From an uncultured Verrucomicrobiae bacterium (GTDB taxonomy: Bacteria; Verrucomicrobiota; Verrucomicrobiia; Verrucomicrobiales; DEV007), in assembly GCA_937898895.1 (NCBI GenBank), contig CALDKL010000164.1, positions 1-11,401 of the forward strand: a stretch of DNA of 11,401 nucleotides. The letters are read 5' to 3'. Of this stretch, positions 1 to 7,458 are shown piece by piece (position 1 is the stretch's first letter; each line of letters begins with the position of its first letter). The translations under genes were made by a program, and so were the position numbers. The notes beneath the pieces were generated by a model. That model did no database searches, had not been told where the DNA came from, and saw only the letters and a list, made by a program, of their open reading frames with translations.

Positions 1-2
1 TT

Positions 3-1808
3 CACTATGGTCGCATCGACGCGAAGCTCTCGCGCGAGATTTTCATCCGCGAAGCTCTCGTCAATGGAAACACGCGCAGCCCGCTTCTCGCTCTCGCGCA
101 CAATCGGGCGACTGCAGACGCGGCGGAACGGCTCGAGGACAAGATGCGCCGTCGAGGTGGTCTGATCGATCCGCAGGGGATTTTCACCTTTTACGATGAG
201 CGTCTCCCCGCCTCGATCTGCACGCAGAAGGAATTCGAAACGTGGATGGGATCGCAGCCGCCCGGAGTTCTCGACTTCACCCTCGAGGATTGTCTCATGC
301 CGCAGCGCGAGCGGATTTGCCCGGAGGACTATCCCGACACGATCCCCTCGCCGGACGGATTGGCGGAGATTCCTCTCGTCTACCGACACGATCCCTCCGA
401 TCCCGCCGACGGCATCACCGCGCGGGTGCCGCTCGTGGAACTCTCCCATCTGCCGCCCTGGTTCGGCGAATGGCTCGTGCCGGGCTGGCTCGGCGAGAAA
501 GTCGCGGCCATGTTGCGATGCCTGCGGAAGGAAACCCGCACCCTGCTGCCCGCGAATCGGGAGATCGTCGATGATTTCCTCGAGGCGTGGGAAGGATACG
601 AGCCACAGTGTGGGTTGGTCGAGGCGATGATCGACTACCTCCACGAAACCCACGGACTCGATCTTTCGGCCGGTTCGTTCGATCTCGAGAGAATGCCGAT
701 GCATTTGCATCTGCGGTTTGAAATCATCGATGATCGGGGTCGCATCGTGGGTCATGGGACCGATCTGGAACTTCTCCAGCGCGACCTTTCCGGACGAATT
801 CGCGACCGTTTCGATTCCGTGGCAAAGGGACGGTTTTGGAAAGAGAGGATCTCCTCGTGGAGTTTCGGGGATCTGCCCCGGCAGGTCGCGCTCGATCATC
901 GCACTGCCGGGTTTCCTGGGCTCCTGGATACGGGCGGAAACGATGTCTCGATGAGGCTCTGGCCATCGGAGGGCTGCGCCCTCGCCCAGCATCGTCTCGG
1001 TGTCACGCGACTCTATCGTCTCGTGCGAAAAGAAGCGGTCGGGCGGCTCCTCGCGGTCCTCTTTGACGGAAAGGCGCCAACCCTTCCAATCGCGGCCACG
1101 ACAAAAACCGTTGGAAGGCGCGAGGATGGCTTCCACTCGCTCGCCGCCGCGTTCGCCGGACTCGGAAACACCCCGACACCCCGAGAATCAGGGCGAGAAT
1201 CAGCGCGTCCCTCCCCGACGGAAGGGGAACGTTTCCTCACCCCGGAGGAGACATTTTTTCTCACTCGGGTCGGGCCGGAAGCGGAGCGAAACCGCGATGA
1301 TCTGCTGCGGAGAATTTTGAGCGATTTGTTAGGTGATCCGTTCACGAGAATGGAATGGGAGGCTGCGGTGTCGCGTTGCGATGGGGAGCTGTTTTCCTGT
1401 GCCGCCGTCGTTTGCGGGGCGGTCGCAAAGATCCTGCGCGTCGCCGAGACCGTCACCGGATTGCTCGCGACAAACGCGCGCGGTCACGAAGAATCGATCG
1501 GCGACGCTCGACGGCAGCTCGACCGACTCCTTGCTCCGGGTTGGCTCCTGGTTGATTCCTTTGCGCGAAAACTGATCGATTTTCAGGGGATGGAAATGCG
1601 GCTCACCCGGATGTTGGGAGCCCCGCCGGTGAGGGATCTCGAAAAGCTGGCGCGGTATGAATCCGATTCCGCAGCGATCTGGCGCGAAACTCCGGGATGT
1701 GAATGTGGTCAGTGTCCGCCGGCACGTCAACACGAGGAAGCACTCGCACGGGACCGGGATTTGCGTCTCCTACACTTCGCTCCCGAGTTGAGAGCCCGGC
1801 TGCGCTGA
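3..1808 (+). CDS. hrpA: ATP-dependent RNA helicase HrpA, C-terminal part (5' end outside window)
   Basis: The frame is open from base 3, so the gene starts upstream; 601 residues are present and it stops at TGA 1806-1808. HrpA proteins are DEAH-box RNA helicases of about 1300 residues. The DEAH motor lies outside the window and only the C-terminal half is seen. The first residues read HYGRIDAKLSREIFIREALV, the typical junction after the helicase core. They are followed by an FYDERLPASI segment, EDYPDTIPSPDGL and DGITARVPLVEL, which match the C-terminal DUF3418 region of HrpA. Later blocks (DDLLRRILSDLL, then a QLDRLLAPGWLL segment) also follow that family. The extreme C-terminus lacks the usual ending with a conserved SLFAQ-like block and instead ends LHFAPELRARLR, so the tail is divergent. 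An ATG at 144 lies in frame but is internal, because homology continues upstream of it. The gene converges on the M42 peptidase gene with 7 bases between stops. Family assignment is from motif recognition. Confidence 0.87.
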   Translation, partial: HYGRIDAKLSREIFIREALVNGNTRSPLLALAHNRATADAAERLEDKMRRRGGLIDPQGIFTFYDERLPASICTQKEFETWMGSQPPGVLDFTLEDCLMPQRERICPEDYPDTIPSPDGLAEIPLVYRHDPSDPADGITARVPLVELSHLPPWFGEWLVPGWLGEKVAAMLRCLRKETRTLLPANREIVDDFLEAWEGYEPQCGLVEAMIDYLHETHGLDLSAGSFDLERMPMHLHLRFEIIDDRGRIVGHGTDLELLQRDLSGRIRDRFDSVAKGRFWKERISSWSFGDLPRQVALDHRTAGFPGLLDTGGNDVSMRLWPSEGCALAQHRLGVTRLYRLVRKEAVGRLLAVLFDGKAPTLPIAATTKTVGRREDGFHSLAAAFAGLGNTPTPRESGRESARPSPTEGERFLTPEETFFLTRVGPEAERNRDDLLRRILSDLLGDPFTRMEWEAAVSRCDGELFSCAAVVCGAVAKILRVAETVTGLLATNARGHEESIGDARRQLDRLLAPGWLLVDSFARKLIDFQGMEMRLTRMLGAPPVRDLEKLARYESDSAAIWRETPGCECGQCPPARQHEEALARDRDLRLLHFAPELRARLR

Positions 1809-1815
1809 GTCTCGC

Positions 1816-2895
1816 TCAAATCTCGACGGCAAAACGTTCTCCGCGTTTCACCGACAGCACAAAATGCGTCATGAGGCGGATGACGTTTTCGACATCTTCG
1901 AAGTCGGCCATTTCCACGATGCTGTGCATGTAACGCAGGGGTAGCGAGACGAGTGCGCAGGGAATGCCGCCGCGGACGGTGAAGATCGAGTCGGTATCCG
2001 TTCCCGTGTAGCGCGAGGAGGCTTCGTGCTGGATCGGGATGCCCTGTTCGGCGGCGAGGGAGAGGAGCCGCTGCACCATCACGGGATGATTTGCGGTGCC
2101 GTGCGTGAGCGATGGCCCTCCGCCGAGAGTCACCTTGCCGTGTTGCGGATGTTTGATTTCTGGGCTGTCCGTCGCGTGGGTGACGTCGAGGACGAGGCAG
2201 AGATCGGGCTTCAGGTGGTAGGCAGCCATCGTCGCGCCATGGCCCCCGATTTCTTCCTGCACGGCGTTGAGGGCGAGACAGGTCGCAGCGGGGCGTGGTT
2301 CTGATTCGGAGAGCCGACGGATCACCTCGGAGATGATGAAGCCGCCGATGCGATTGTCGAGGGCGCGTCCGACGATGCGATTCTTGCCAAAGGGGACCGC
2401 TCCGTCCGCGTAGACGGCGGGATGGCCGACACGGATTCCCATCGCGGCGACCTCCTCCGCATTCGATGCGCCAATGTCGACAAAAAGTTCATGTAGCTCG
2501 GGGGCTTTCTCTCCGTTCTTGCGGTCGCGGATGTGGATGGCAGTGTTGCCGATGATGCCGAGTACTTCGCCTTTGTCGCCGAAGACTGTGAGCCGCCGCC
2601 CGCGTGCATTCGCCCAGTCGGATCCACCGATGCGATCGACGCGGAGAAATCCGTCGCTGTCGATGAATTTGATGATGAATCCGATCTCGTCGGCGTGTGC
2701 CTCGATCATGATACGGGGCGCTTCCGGATCGGAACCATTCACGGTCGCCCAAGCGTTGCCATAACTGTCGCTCTCGACGGAGTCGGCGAATTCGCGGCAG
2801 CGTTTCGCCCAAACCCGCTGCCCCCGGACCTCGAAACCGGTCGGACTGGGGGTGTTGAGCAGTTCGTAGAGGAAGGCGGAGGAGTCGGAGGTCAT
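1816..2895 (-). CDS. M42 family metallo-aminopeptidase (FrvX/glutamyl aminopeptidase-like)
   Basis: The 359-residue product is a cytosolic di-zinc aminopeptidase of the M42 family, which trims peptides and typically forms large tetrahedral assemblies. All expected metal and catalytic positions are visible: His67 in EAHADEIG, bridging Asp180 in RALDNRIGG, the catalytic/metal Glu pair 214-215 in QEEIGGHG, Asp237 in LVLDVTH and His324 in RYMHS. The N-terminus (FLYELLNTPSPTGFE) matches the usual family start, so I chose the ATG at 2895. An in-frame ATG at 2955 would add 20 residues and would start four bases past the cobA-hemD stop; it cannot be excluded. Neither start has a clear Shine-Dalgarno sequence. 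It is the last gene of the leftward set and has no obvious link to haem synthesis, so co-transcription is inferred from spacing. Substrate specificity cannot be read from sequence: M42 includes glutamyl/aspartyl, leucyl and lysyl aminopeptidases, and proteins once called endoglucanases. Confidence 0.9.
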   Translation of the reverse strand: MTSDSSAFLYELLNTPSPTGFEVRGQRVWAKRCREFADSVESDSYGNAWATVNGSDPEAPRIMIEAHADEIGFIIKFIDSDGFLRVDRIGGSDWANARGRRLTVFGDKGEVLGIIGNTAIHIRDRKNGEKAPELHELFVDIGASNAEEVAAMGIRVGHPAVYADGAVPFGKNRIVGRALDNRIGGFIISEVIRRLSESEPRPAATCLALNAVQEEIGGHGATMAAYHLKPDLCLVLDVTHATDSPEIKHPQHGKVTLGGGPSLTHGTANHPVMVQRLLSLAAEQGIPIQHEASSRYTGTDTDSIFTVRGGIPCALVSLPLRYMHSIVEMADFEDVENVIRLMTHFVLSVKRGERFAVEI

Positions 2896-2959
2896 AAAAT
2901 CGGATGGAAATCGGTGATCGGTGAGTGGGAAGACGGGGCGGAGGGAGTTCCGCATGGTT

Positions 2960-4489
2960 TCATCTGGTGGACCCTGCCAGCTTCAGTACGGCTGCCACCA
3001 ATCCGGGAATGTCGTGGTCCTTCGCCTCGATGTCGGGCTTGTATCCGTTTTCGATGATGGCCTCGGAGGTCACCGGACCAATACTGGCGATCCTGCAGCC
3101 ATCGGGGATGGAAAGGCCGAGGTCGAGGAAGGACTCGACCGTCGAGGCACTCGTGAAGGTGATGAGGTCGGCCCCTTCCTCACGGAAACGGTTTACCGCA
3201 CCGGTCGGATCCGAGGTCTCAGGAATCGTCTGGTAGGCGATGGCCTCGTCGAGGATGACGCCGGCTTTTCCGAGCGTCTGCGAAAGGACATCGCGGGCTC
3301 CTTTGGCACGCACCCAGAGCATAGTCGTGTTCTCGATGGAGCCGATGTCGTTGAGAAAGGCCTCGGCGAGGGCTTCGGCGACATGCTTCTTCGGCATCAG
3401 ATCGACTCCGAGGTGATACTCCTTGAGCTTTGTGGCTGTGCCGGGTCCGACGGCGGCGATGCGGGCTCCGCCGATCTCGCGGGCATCGCTGCGGATCTTG
3501 TAGAAGGCGTTGAAGAAAAACTCGACGGCGTTCGGACTGGTGAAGATGAGCCATTCGTAAGTGTGGGCATCGACGACCATGCGAGCGAACTCGCGGGCCT
3601 CTTCCCCCTGCGAGGGTTCGACGCGGATCGTCGGCATTTCGAGGACGTCGGCCCCGAGGTCGCGGAGACGTCGGCTCAGGCCGCTCGCCTGGGCACGGGT
3701 GCGGGTGACGACGACGCGCCGCCCGCGCAGGGGGCGTTCCTCGAACCAGTTCAGCTTCTTCCGACAATTCACGACCGTACCAAAAATGGCGACGGCGGGG
3801 GCTTCGAACTTCTCCCGCTCGGCGATCTCCGCGATCGTCGCGAGGGTGCCGACGAGGGTGCGCTGCTGTCCCGTCGTGGCCCAGCGGACGAGGGCGACGG
3901 GCAGATCCGGATCGCCGCCCTCCTTCTGAATCGCGGCGGTGATGATGGGAAGTCGTTCGACGCCCATGAGCATCACCTTCGTCCCCGCTGCTTTCGCGAT
4001 CTGGGCGTAGTCGAGCGACGATTCCTCTTTTGTGGGATCTTCGTGTCCGGTGAAAATCGTGAGTTGCGTGTTGTGGCTTCGGTGGGTTACGGGAATACCG
4101 GCGTAGGCCGGTCCCGCGATGGCCGAGCTGATTCCGGGGACGATTTCGAAGGACACGCCCGCGTCGCGCAATTCCTCCGCCTCCTCGCCACCGCGTCCGA
4201 AAATGAGCGGATCGCCGCCTTTGAGGCGCGTTACGATCTTGCCCTCTTTCGCTTTCGCTATGAGGAGCTGGTTGATCCCTCCCTGGGGAATGGCGTGGTC
4301 CTTTGACTTCTTGCCGGCATAGATCTTCTCGGCATCGGGCCTGGCCCACTGGAGGAATTCCGCGTTGGAGAGATAGTCGTAGACGATGACGTCAGCCATC
4401 TCGATGCACTCCTTGCCGCGCAGGGTCATCAGGCCGGGATCGCCTGGTCCCGCTCCGACGAGGTAGCAGATGCCGGTTCTTTTGCTCAT
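2960..4489 (-). CDS. cobA-hemD: Fused uroporphyrinogen-III C-methyltransferase / uroporphyrinogen-III synthase (CobA-HemD)
   Basis: The 509-residue protein has two enzymes in one chain. Residues about 5-245 are the SAM-dependent methyltransferase (SUMT), which converts uroporphyrinogen III to precorrin-2. It shows VGAGPGDPGL (11-20), the SAM-site block GGDPLIFGRGGEEAEEL (from 91) and PGISSAIAGPAYAGIPVTHR (118-137). Residues about 255-505 are uroporphyrinogen-III synthase, which cyclises hydroxymethylbilane with ring-D inversion. It shows the weak but recognisable repeats FTSPNAVEFFF (316-326), AAVGPGTA, FTSASTVESFL (445-455) and IGPVTSEA. No separate hemD is seen here, so this domain likely provides the synthase step. 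The ATG at 4487-4489 lies one base after the hemC stop (TGA-C-ATG), which suggests translational coupling; there is no clear Shine-Dalgarno sequence. The sirohaem dehydrogenase/chelatase domain of CysG is absent. Fusions of this kind are known in several bacterial phyla. Confidence 0.95.
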   Translation of the reverse strand: MSKRTGICYLVGAGPGDPGLMTLRGKECIEMADVIVYDYLSNAEFLQWARPDAEKIYAGKKSKDHAIPQGGINQLLIAKAKEGKIVTRLKGGDPLIFGRGGEEAEELRDAGVSFEIVPGISSAIAGPAYAGIPVTHRSHNTQLTIFTGHEDPTKEESSLDYAQIAKAAGTKVMLMGVERLPIITAAIQKEGGDPDLPVALVRWATTGQQRTLVGTLATIAEIAEREKFEAPAVAIFGTVVNCRKKLNWFEERPLRGRRVVVTRTRAQASGLSRRLRDLGADVLEMPTIRVEPSQGEEAREFARMVVDAHTYEWLIFTSPNAVEFFFNAFYKIRSDAREIGGARIAAVGPGTATKLKEYHLGVDLMPKKHVAEALAEAFLNDIGSIENTTMLWVRAKGARDVLSQTLGKAGVILDEAIAYQTIPETSDPTGAVNRFREEGADLITFTSASTVESFLDLGLSIPDGCRIASIGPVTSEAIIENGYKPDIEAKDHDIPGLVAAVLKLAGSTR

Positions 4490-4490
4490 G

Positions 4491-5459
4491 TCAGGAAAGT
4501 CTTGCTCGTTTCAGCTCGATGAGCTGTTCCGCCAGGGCGGCGGGTGCGCCCGATGGTCCCCGCACTTCGGCGACGAAGGGTTCGCTCGCGGGATCGGCCT
4601 CGTCGAAGACGCGCACGGCCATGGCGAGGGTCGAGCCGTCGTCCTCGAACCAGGTGCGTGCGCCGACGGGAGTCTGGCAGCCGGCCTTCAGCGCGGCGAG
4701 ATAGGCGCGCTCGGCGGTGATGCGGGTGAAGGTGGGGGCGTGATTGATTTTCGCGAGTGCCTCGCGGACCGAGGTGTTCTCCCCCAGGATCTCGATGCCG
4801 ACGGCACCTTGCCCGGCGGCAGGGAGGAATTGAGTCTCATCGAGTTCGCGGGCGAAAACGGTGGTGCCTTCAAACGAGAAGGATCTCTCGCCAGGCTTGT
4901 AGATCCCGAGACGCTCGAGGCCGGCGCGTGCGAGGAGGATGCCGTCCCAGTCCGCCCGGGCGATCAGTTTGCGGATGCGGGTGGGCACGTTGCCGCGGAT
5001 GTCGACGACTTTCACGTCCTGACAAAGCCACGAAAGTTGGCGGGCGCGGCGCACCGAGCTGGTGGCGATCGTTTTGCCGTGCAAGAGGGTGAGGTCGGCG
5101 GGCAGACCCTCTTCGGTCGTGAGCAGGATGTCGGGCGTCTCGGCGCGGGGAAGGGTGGCGCAGATTTCGAACTCGGGGGCGAGTTCGGTGGGCACGTCCT
5201 TGAGGCTGTGAACGGCGAAGTCGATCTCGCGGCGGAGGAGGGCTTCCTCGAGTTCCCTGGTGAAGATGCCCTTGTCGAGGACGGCGTTTTCGCCCTGGCT
5301 GAATTCGCTCAGTTTCAGATCGGGCCGCTTGTCGCCGATGGTCTGGATGACCTTGACGACACACTCGATCCCGACTGCGGCGAGGGCGTCGCGGGTCATT
5401 GCGGCCTGGGCGAGAGCGAGTTCGCTGCCGCGGGTGCCGAGGAGAAAGGGGGCGCTCAT
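4491..5459 (-). CDS. hemC: Hydroxymethylbilane synthase (porphobilinogen deaminase)
   Basis: The 322-residue cytosolic enzyme joins four porphobilinogens into hydroxymethylbilane, the substrate of the HemD domain encoded next door. It starts with the standard LLGTRGSELALAQA and contains FAVHSLKDVPTEL with the catalytic aspartate (Asp88), the substrate-binding arginine block SSVRRARQL, DIRGNVPTRIRKL and LPAAGQGAVGIE. Cys261 in GCQTPVGA is the expected attachment site of the dipyrromethane cofactor. Length and domain order are normal for the family. The ATG overlaps the hemA stop in an ATGA (5456-5459), so coupled translation is likely. The bases upstream are pyrimidine-rich and have no Shine-Dalgarno sequence. 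Nothing looks broken. Confidence 0.97.
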   Translation of the reverse strand: MSAPFLLGTRGSELALAQAAMTRDALAAVGIECVVKVIQTIGDKRPDLKLSEFSQGENAVLDKGIFTRELEEALLRREIDFAVHSLKDVPTELAPEFEICATLPRAETPDILLTTEEGLPADLTLLHGKTIATSSVRRARQLSWLCQDVKVVDIRGNVPTRIRKLIARADWDGILLARAGLERLGIYKPGERSFSFEGTTVFARELDETQFLPAAGQGAVGIEILGENTSVREALAKINHAPTFTRITAERAYLAALKAGCQTPVGARTWFEDDGSTLAMAVRVFDEADPASEPFVAEVRGPSGAPAALAEQLIELKRARLS

Positions 5460-6544
5460 GGTTGCGGGAGGGGGCGACCGGGGGAATCGCTGCGATTTCC
5501 TCCCGGGTCCTTTCCAGGTCGTTCCTGGGCGGCCCCGGCGAGGGCTTCAATGCCCTTTTCCCGGAGGAAGGCGGCGATGAGGTCGCGACAGACGGCGATC
5601 TGTTTTTCACGTCGGGTCTTTCCCTCGCACGCGATTTGCTGGAGTTGGTCGATGTTGTAAAGGTAGACGTTGTCGATCTCGTTGACCTCCTCTTCGATAT
5701 CCCGCGGCACGGCGATGTCGATGAGGAAGAGCGAATGGCCGCGCCGGTGTTCCATGACGCGGCGGATCATGGGGGCGTGGACGACGGTATGGGGGGCTGC
5801 GGTGGAAGAGATGATGATGTCGACATGGTCGAGCCTGGTCTCCCAATCGTCGAAGCGCACGGCTTCGCCCTTCAGCTCTGCGGCGAGTTCGACGGCCTTG
5901 TCGTAGCTGCGGTTCGAGACGATGATGCTGCGCGCTCCGCGCGAAAGGAGGCTCTGGGCGGTGGTGCGGCTCATTTCCCCGGCCCCGATGATCATGACGC
6001 GGCAGCCTCCGAGGTTGCCGAAGATCTTTTCGGCGAGGTCGACGGCGGCGGATCCGACCGAGGTGGAACCTTGCTGGATGCTGGAATTGGACCGTACGAG
6101 CTTGCCGACGGAAAAGGATTGCTGGAAGAGCTTGTTCATCCGGCGGGCGGTGGTGCCGGCGGCCTGGGCGATGGCGTAGGCTTTCTTCACCTGTCCAAAG
6201 ATCTCGGTTTCGCCGAGGACCATGGAATCGAGGCCGCTGGCAACTTCGAAGAGGTGACAGGCAGCGGCCGCACCGGAGTGGCGATAGAATTCGACCTCGC
6301 CGGGGCCGACGGCGAAGTGGCTCTCGAGATAGGCCGCGAGGCGCTCGATGGCGAACTGTGGATTGTTCGCGCCACCATAGATCTCCACTCGGTTGCAGGT
6401 GGAGAGGATGACGGCCTCGTCGATTTCCTCGAGTCGGCAGACCTCGCCGAGGTGGGTCGGCACGGTGTGCTCGGATATGGCGAGGCGCTCCCGGATTTCA
6501 ACCGGGGCGGTCTTGTGATTCACGCCGAGACAAAAGATGGACAC
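5456..6544 (-). CDS. hemA: Glutamyl-tRNA reductase, GTG start, short C-terminus
   Basis: This NADPH-dependent enzyme reduces glutamyl-tRNA(Glu) to glutamate-1-semialdehyde, the first committed step of C5-route tetrapyrrole synthesis. The frame continues upstream, but homology begins at VSIFCLGVNHKTAPVEIRER, which fixes a GTG start at 6544-6542 and gives 362 residues. The catalytic domain (1-155) has nucleophile Cys50 in STCNRVEIY, His97, and GLDSMVLGETEIFGQVK. The NADPH domain (about 160-305) has IIGAGEMSRT and VSNRSYDKA, followed by FLIDIAVPRDIE. The C-terminal dimerisation domain is mostly missing: only one helix (about 308-340) remains, followed by a Pro/Gly-rich end that runs into the hemC start, whereas classical HemA has about 420 residues. 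There is no sign of a frameshift, because hemC begins right at the stop. The start lies 32 bases after the hemX stop and has no Shine-Dalgarno sequence. Confidence 0.94.
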   Translation of the reverse strand: MSIFCLGVNHKTAPVEIRERLAISEHTVPTHLGEVCRLEEIDEAVILSTCNRVEIYGGANNPQFAIERLAAYLESHFAVGPGEVEFYRHSGAAAACHLFEVASGLDSMVLGETEIFGQVKKAYAIAQAAGTTARRMNKLFQQSFSVGKLVRSNSSIQQGSTSVGSAAVDLAEKIFGNLGGCRVMIIGAGEMSRTTAQSLLSRGARSIIVSNRSYDKAVELAAELKGEAVRFDDWETRLDHVDIIISSTAAPHTVVHAPMIRRVMEHRRGHSLFLIDIAVPRDIEEEVNEIDNVYLYNIDQLQQIACEGKTRREKQIAVCRDLIAAFLREKGIEALAGAAQERPGKDPGGNRSDSPGRPLPQP

Positions 6545-6576
6545 CGCAGGAAGATTGAATTTCGGGTTTGTCAGGA

Positions 6577-7347
6577 TCAGAGCGCCGAAAGTGTGGCGAG
6601 AGCGAAGGCAAAGGCTCCGATCGCGGAGAGGGAGAGCTGCTTGGGGGGAAGGTGTTTCCACGTGTGGAGGACGAGGAGGGCTGCGTAGGCGAGCCAGACG
6701 GCCCCGGAAATGAGCAGGTGTGCGGGCAGGGGCTGCACTTTCATGAGGAAGGCGGCGAGAATACCGATGCTGAGCAGGACGGTGCCGATGGCGAGCAGCC
6801 GGACCAGGGCGGTGGAGAGGTAGCGGATCGGTGGGAGGGAATAGAAAAGCCGACCGGGTTTGTGGCTTTTCAACTGGCGATCCTGGACGAGATACATGAC
6901 TCCGGCGATTCCGGCGAGGCCGAAGGCCCCGTAGGCGAGCAGAGACATGGCGGCATGGAGTTCGAGCCAGGGGTCGAGCTGCGCGGGGGGCCTCGCTCCC
7001 GGATCGGCAACGGCCAGGTAGGTGATTGCGAAGACCTGGAAAAGGAAGATGATGGGCATCGTGAAGACCCCGAGGAGGGAGAGCCGGAAGGCGCGGCCGA
7101 GCACGAGGTACATGATGACGATGCTCCAGCTCACGAATACGAGGATTTCGGCACCGTTGGTGATGGGGCAGCGACCGTGCAGTTCGCCCCGTTCGCGGAG
7201 GAAGAGCGTCTGAAAAATCAGCCCGGCGATAGCGAGGGGGATGTTCAGGCCATGGGGACGGTCGCCTTCGCGTCGCCAGGAGGTCATGGCGAGAATGAAC
7301 CCTCCTAGAAAGGCCAGGGTCGCGAGGATGAGGTAGAGATCGTCCAT
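6577..7347 (-). CDS. hemX: HemX/CcsA-like integral membrane protein (cytochrome c assembly family)
   Basis: The 256-residue protein is almost wholly hydrophobic, with about eight membrane helices (roughly 3-21, 34-50, 65-84, 90-112, 131-154, 178-201, 210-228 and 238-256). It carries family signatures: RCPITNGAEILVFVSWSIVI followed by a YLVLG segment, and WLELHAAMSLLAYGAF with conserved His131, leading to VMYLVQDRQLK. The tryptophan-rich haem-handling (WWD) motif of true CcsA/CcmC proteins is not visible, so I favour the HemX/YpjD branch over a cytochrome c haem lyase. In Bacillus, HemX is encoded next to hemA and lowers HemA abundance; placement directly before hemA suggests a comparable role here, which is inference. 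The ATG at 7347 puts helix 1 at the very N-terminus as in relatives. An upstream in-frame TTG at 7404 would add 19 residues and is less likely. A hairpin (7353-7367) sits just before this ATG. Confidence 0.82.
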   Translation of the reverse strand: MDDLYLILATLAFLGGFILAMTSWRREGDRPHGLNIPLAIAGLIFQTLFLRERGELHGRCPITNGAEILVFVSWSIVIMYLVLGRAFRLSLLGVFTMPIIFLFQVFAITYLAVADPGARPPAQLDPWLELHAAMSLLAYGAFGLAGIAGVMYLVQDRQLKSHKPGRLFYSLPPIRYLSTALVRLLAIGTVLLSIGILAAFLMKVQPLPAHLLISGAVWLAYAALLVLHTWKHLPPKQLSLSAIGAFAFALATLSAL

Positions 7348-7352
7348 GAGGG

Positions 7353-7367
7353 CCGCGAAACTCGCGG
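7353..7367 (-). promoter_or_regulatory. Inverted repeat just upstream of the hemX start
   Basis: A perfect 6-bp inverted repeat, CCGCGA-GTT-TCGCGG, ends five bases before the chosen hemX ATG (7347). In mRNA it would form a GC-rich hairpin over the usual ribosome-binding region. If translation instead begins at the TTG at 7404, the repeat is simply coding sequence. It lies in the 111-base gap before the tetrapyrrole block, where a minus-strand TTGCAA (7404-7399) without a good -10 is the only promoter-like hint. Confidence 0.3.
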
Positions 7368-7458
7368 AGGGTGGATAACCTAAAGTGAGGGGATCGCTTT
7401 GCAAGAGGCGGGAGAGAGACAGAAAGGCGGGATCGGGGAGCGATGGCGGGGCCGGGCA

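Noticed and set aside
1780..1830. Bidirectional terminator between hrpA and the M42 gene
   Set aside because: Only short imperfect pairings are visible and there is no T-run on either strand.
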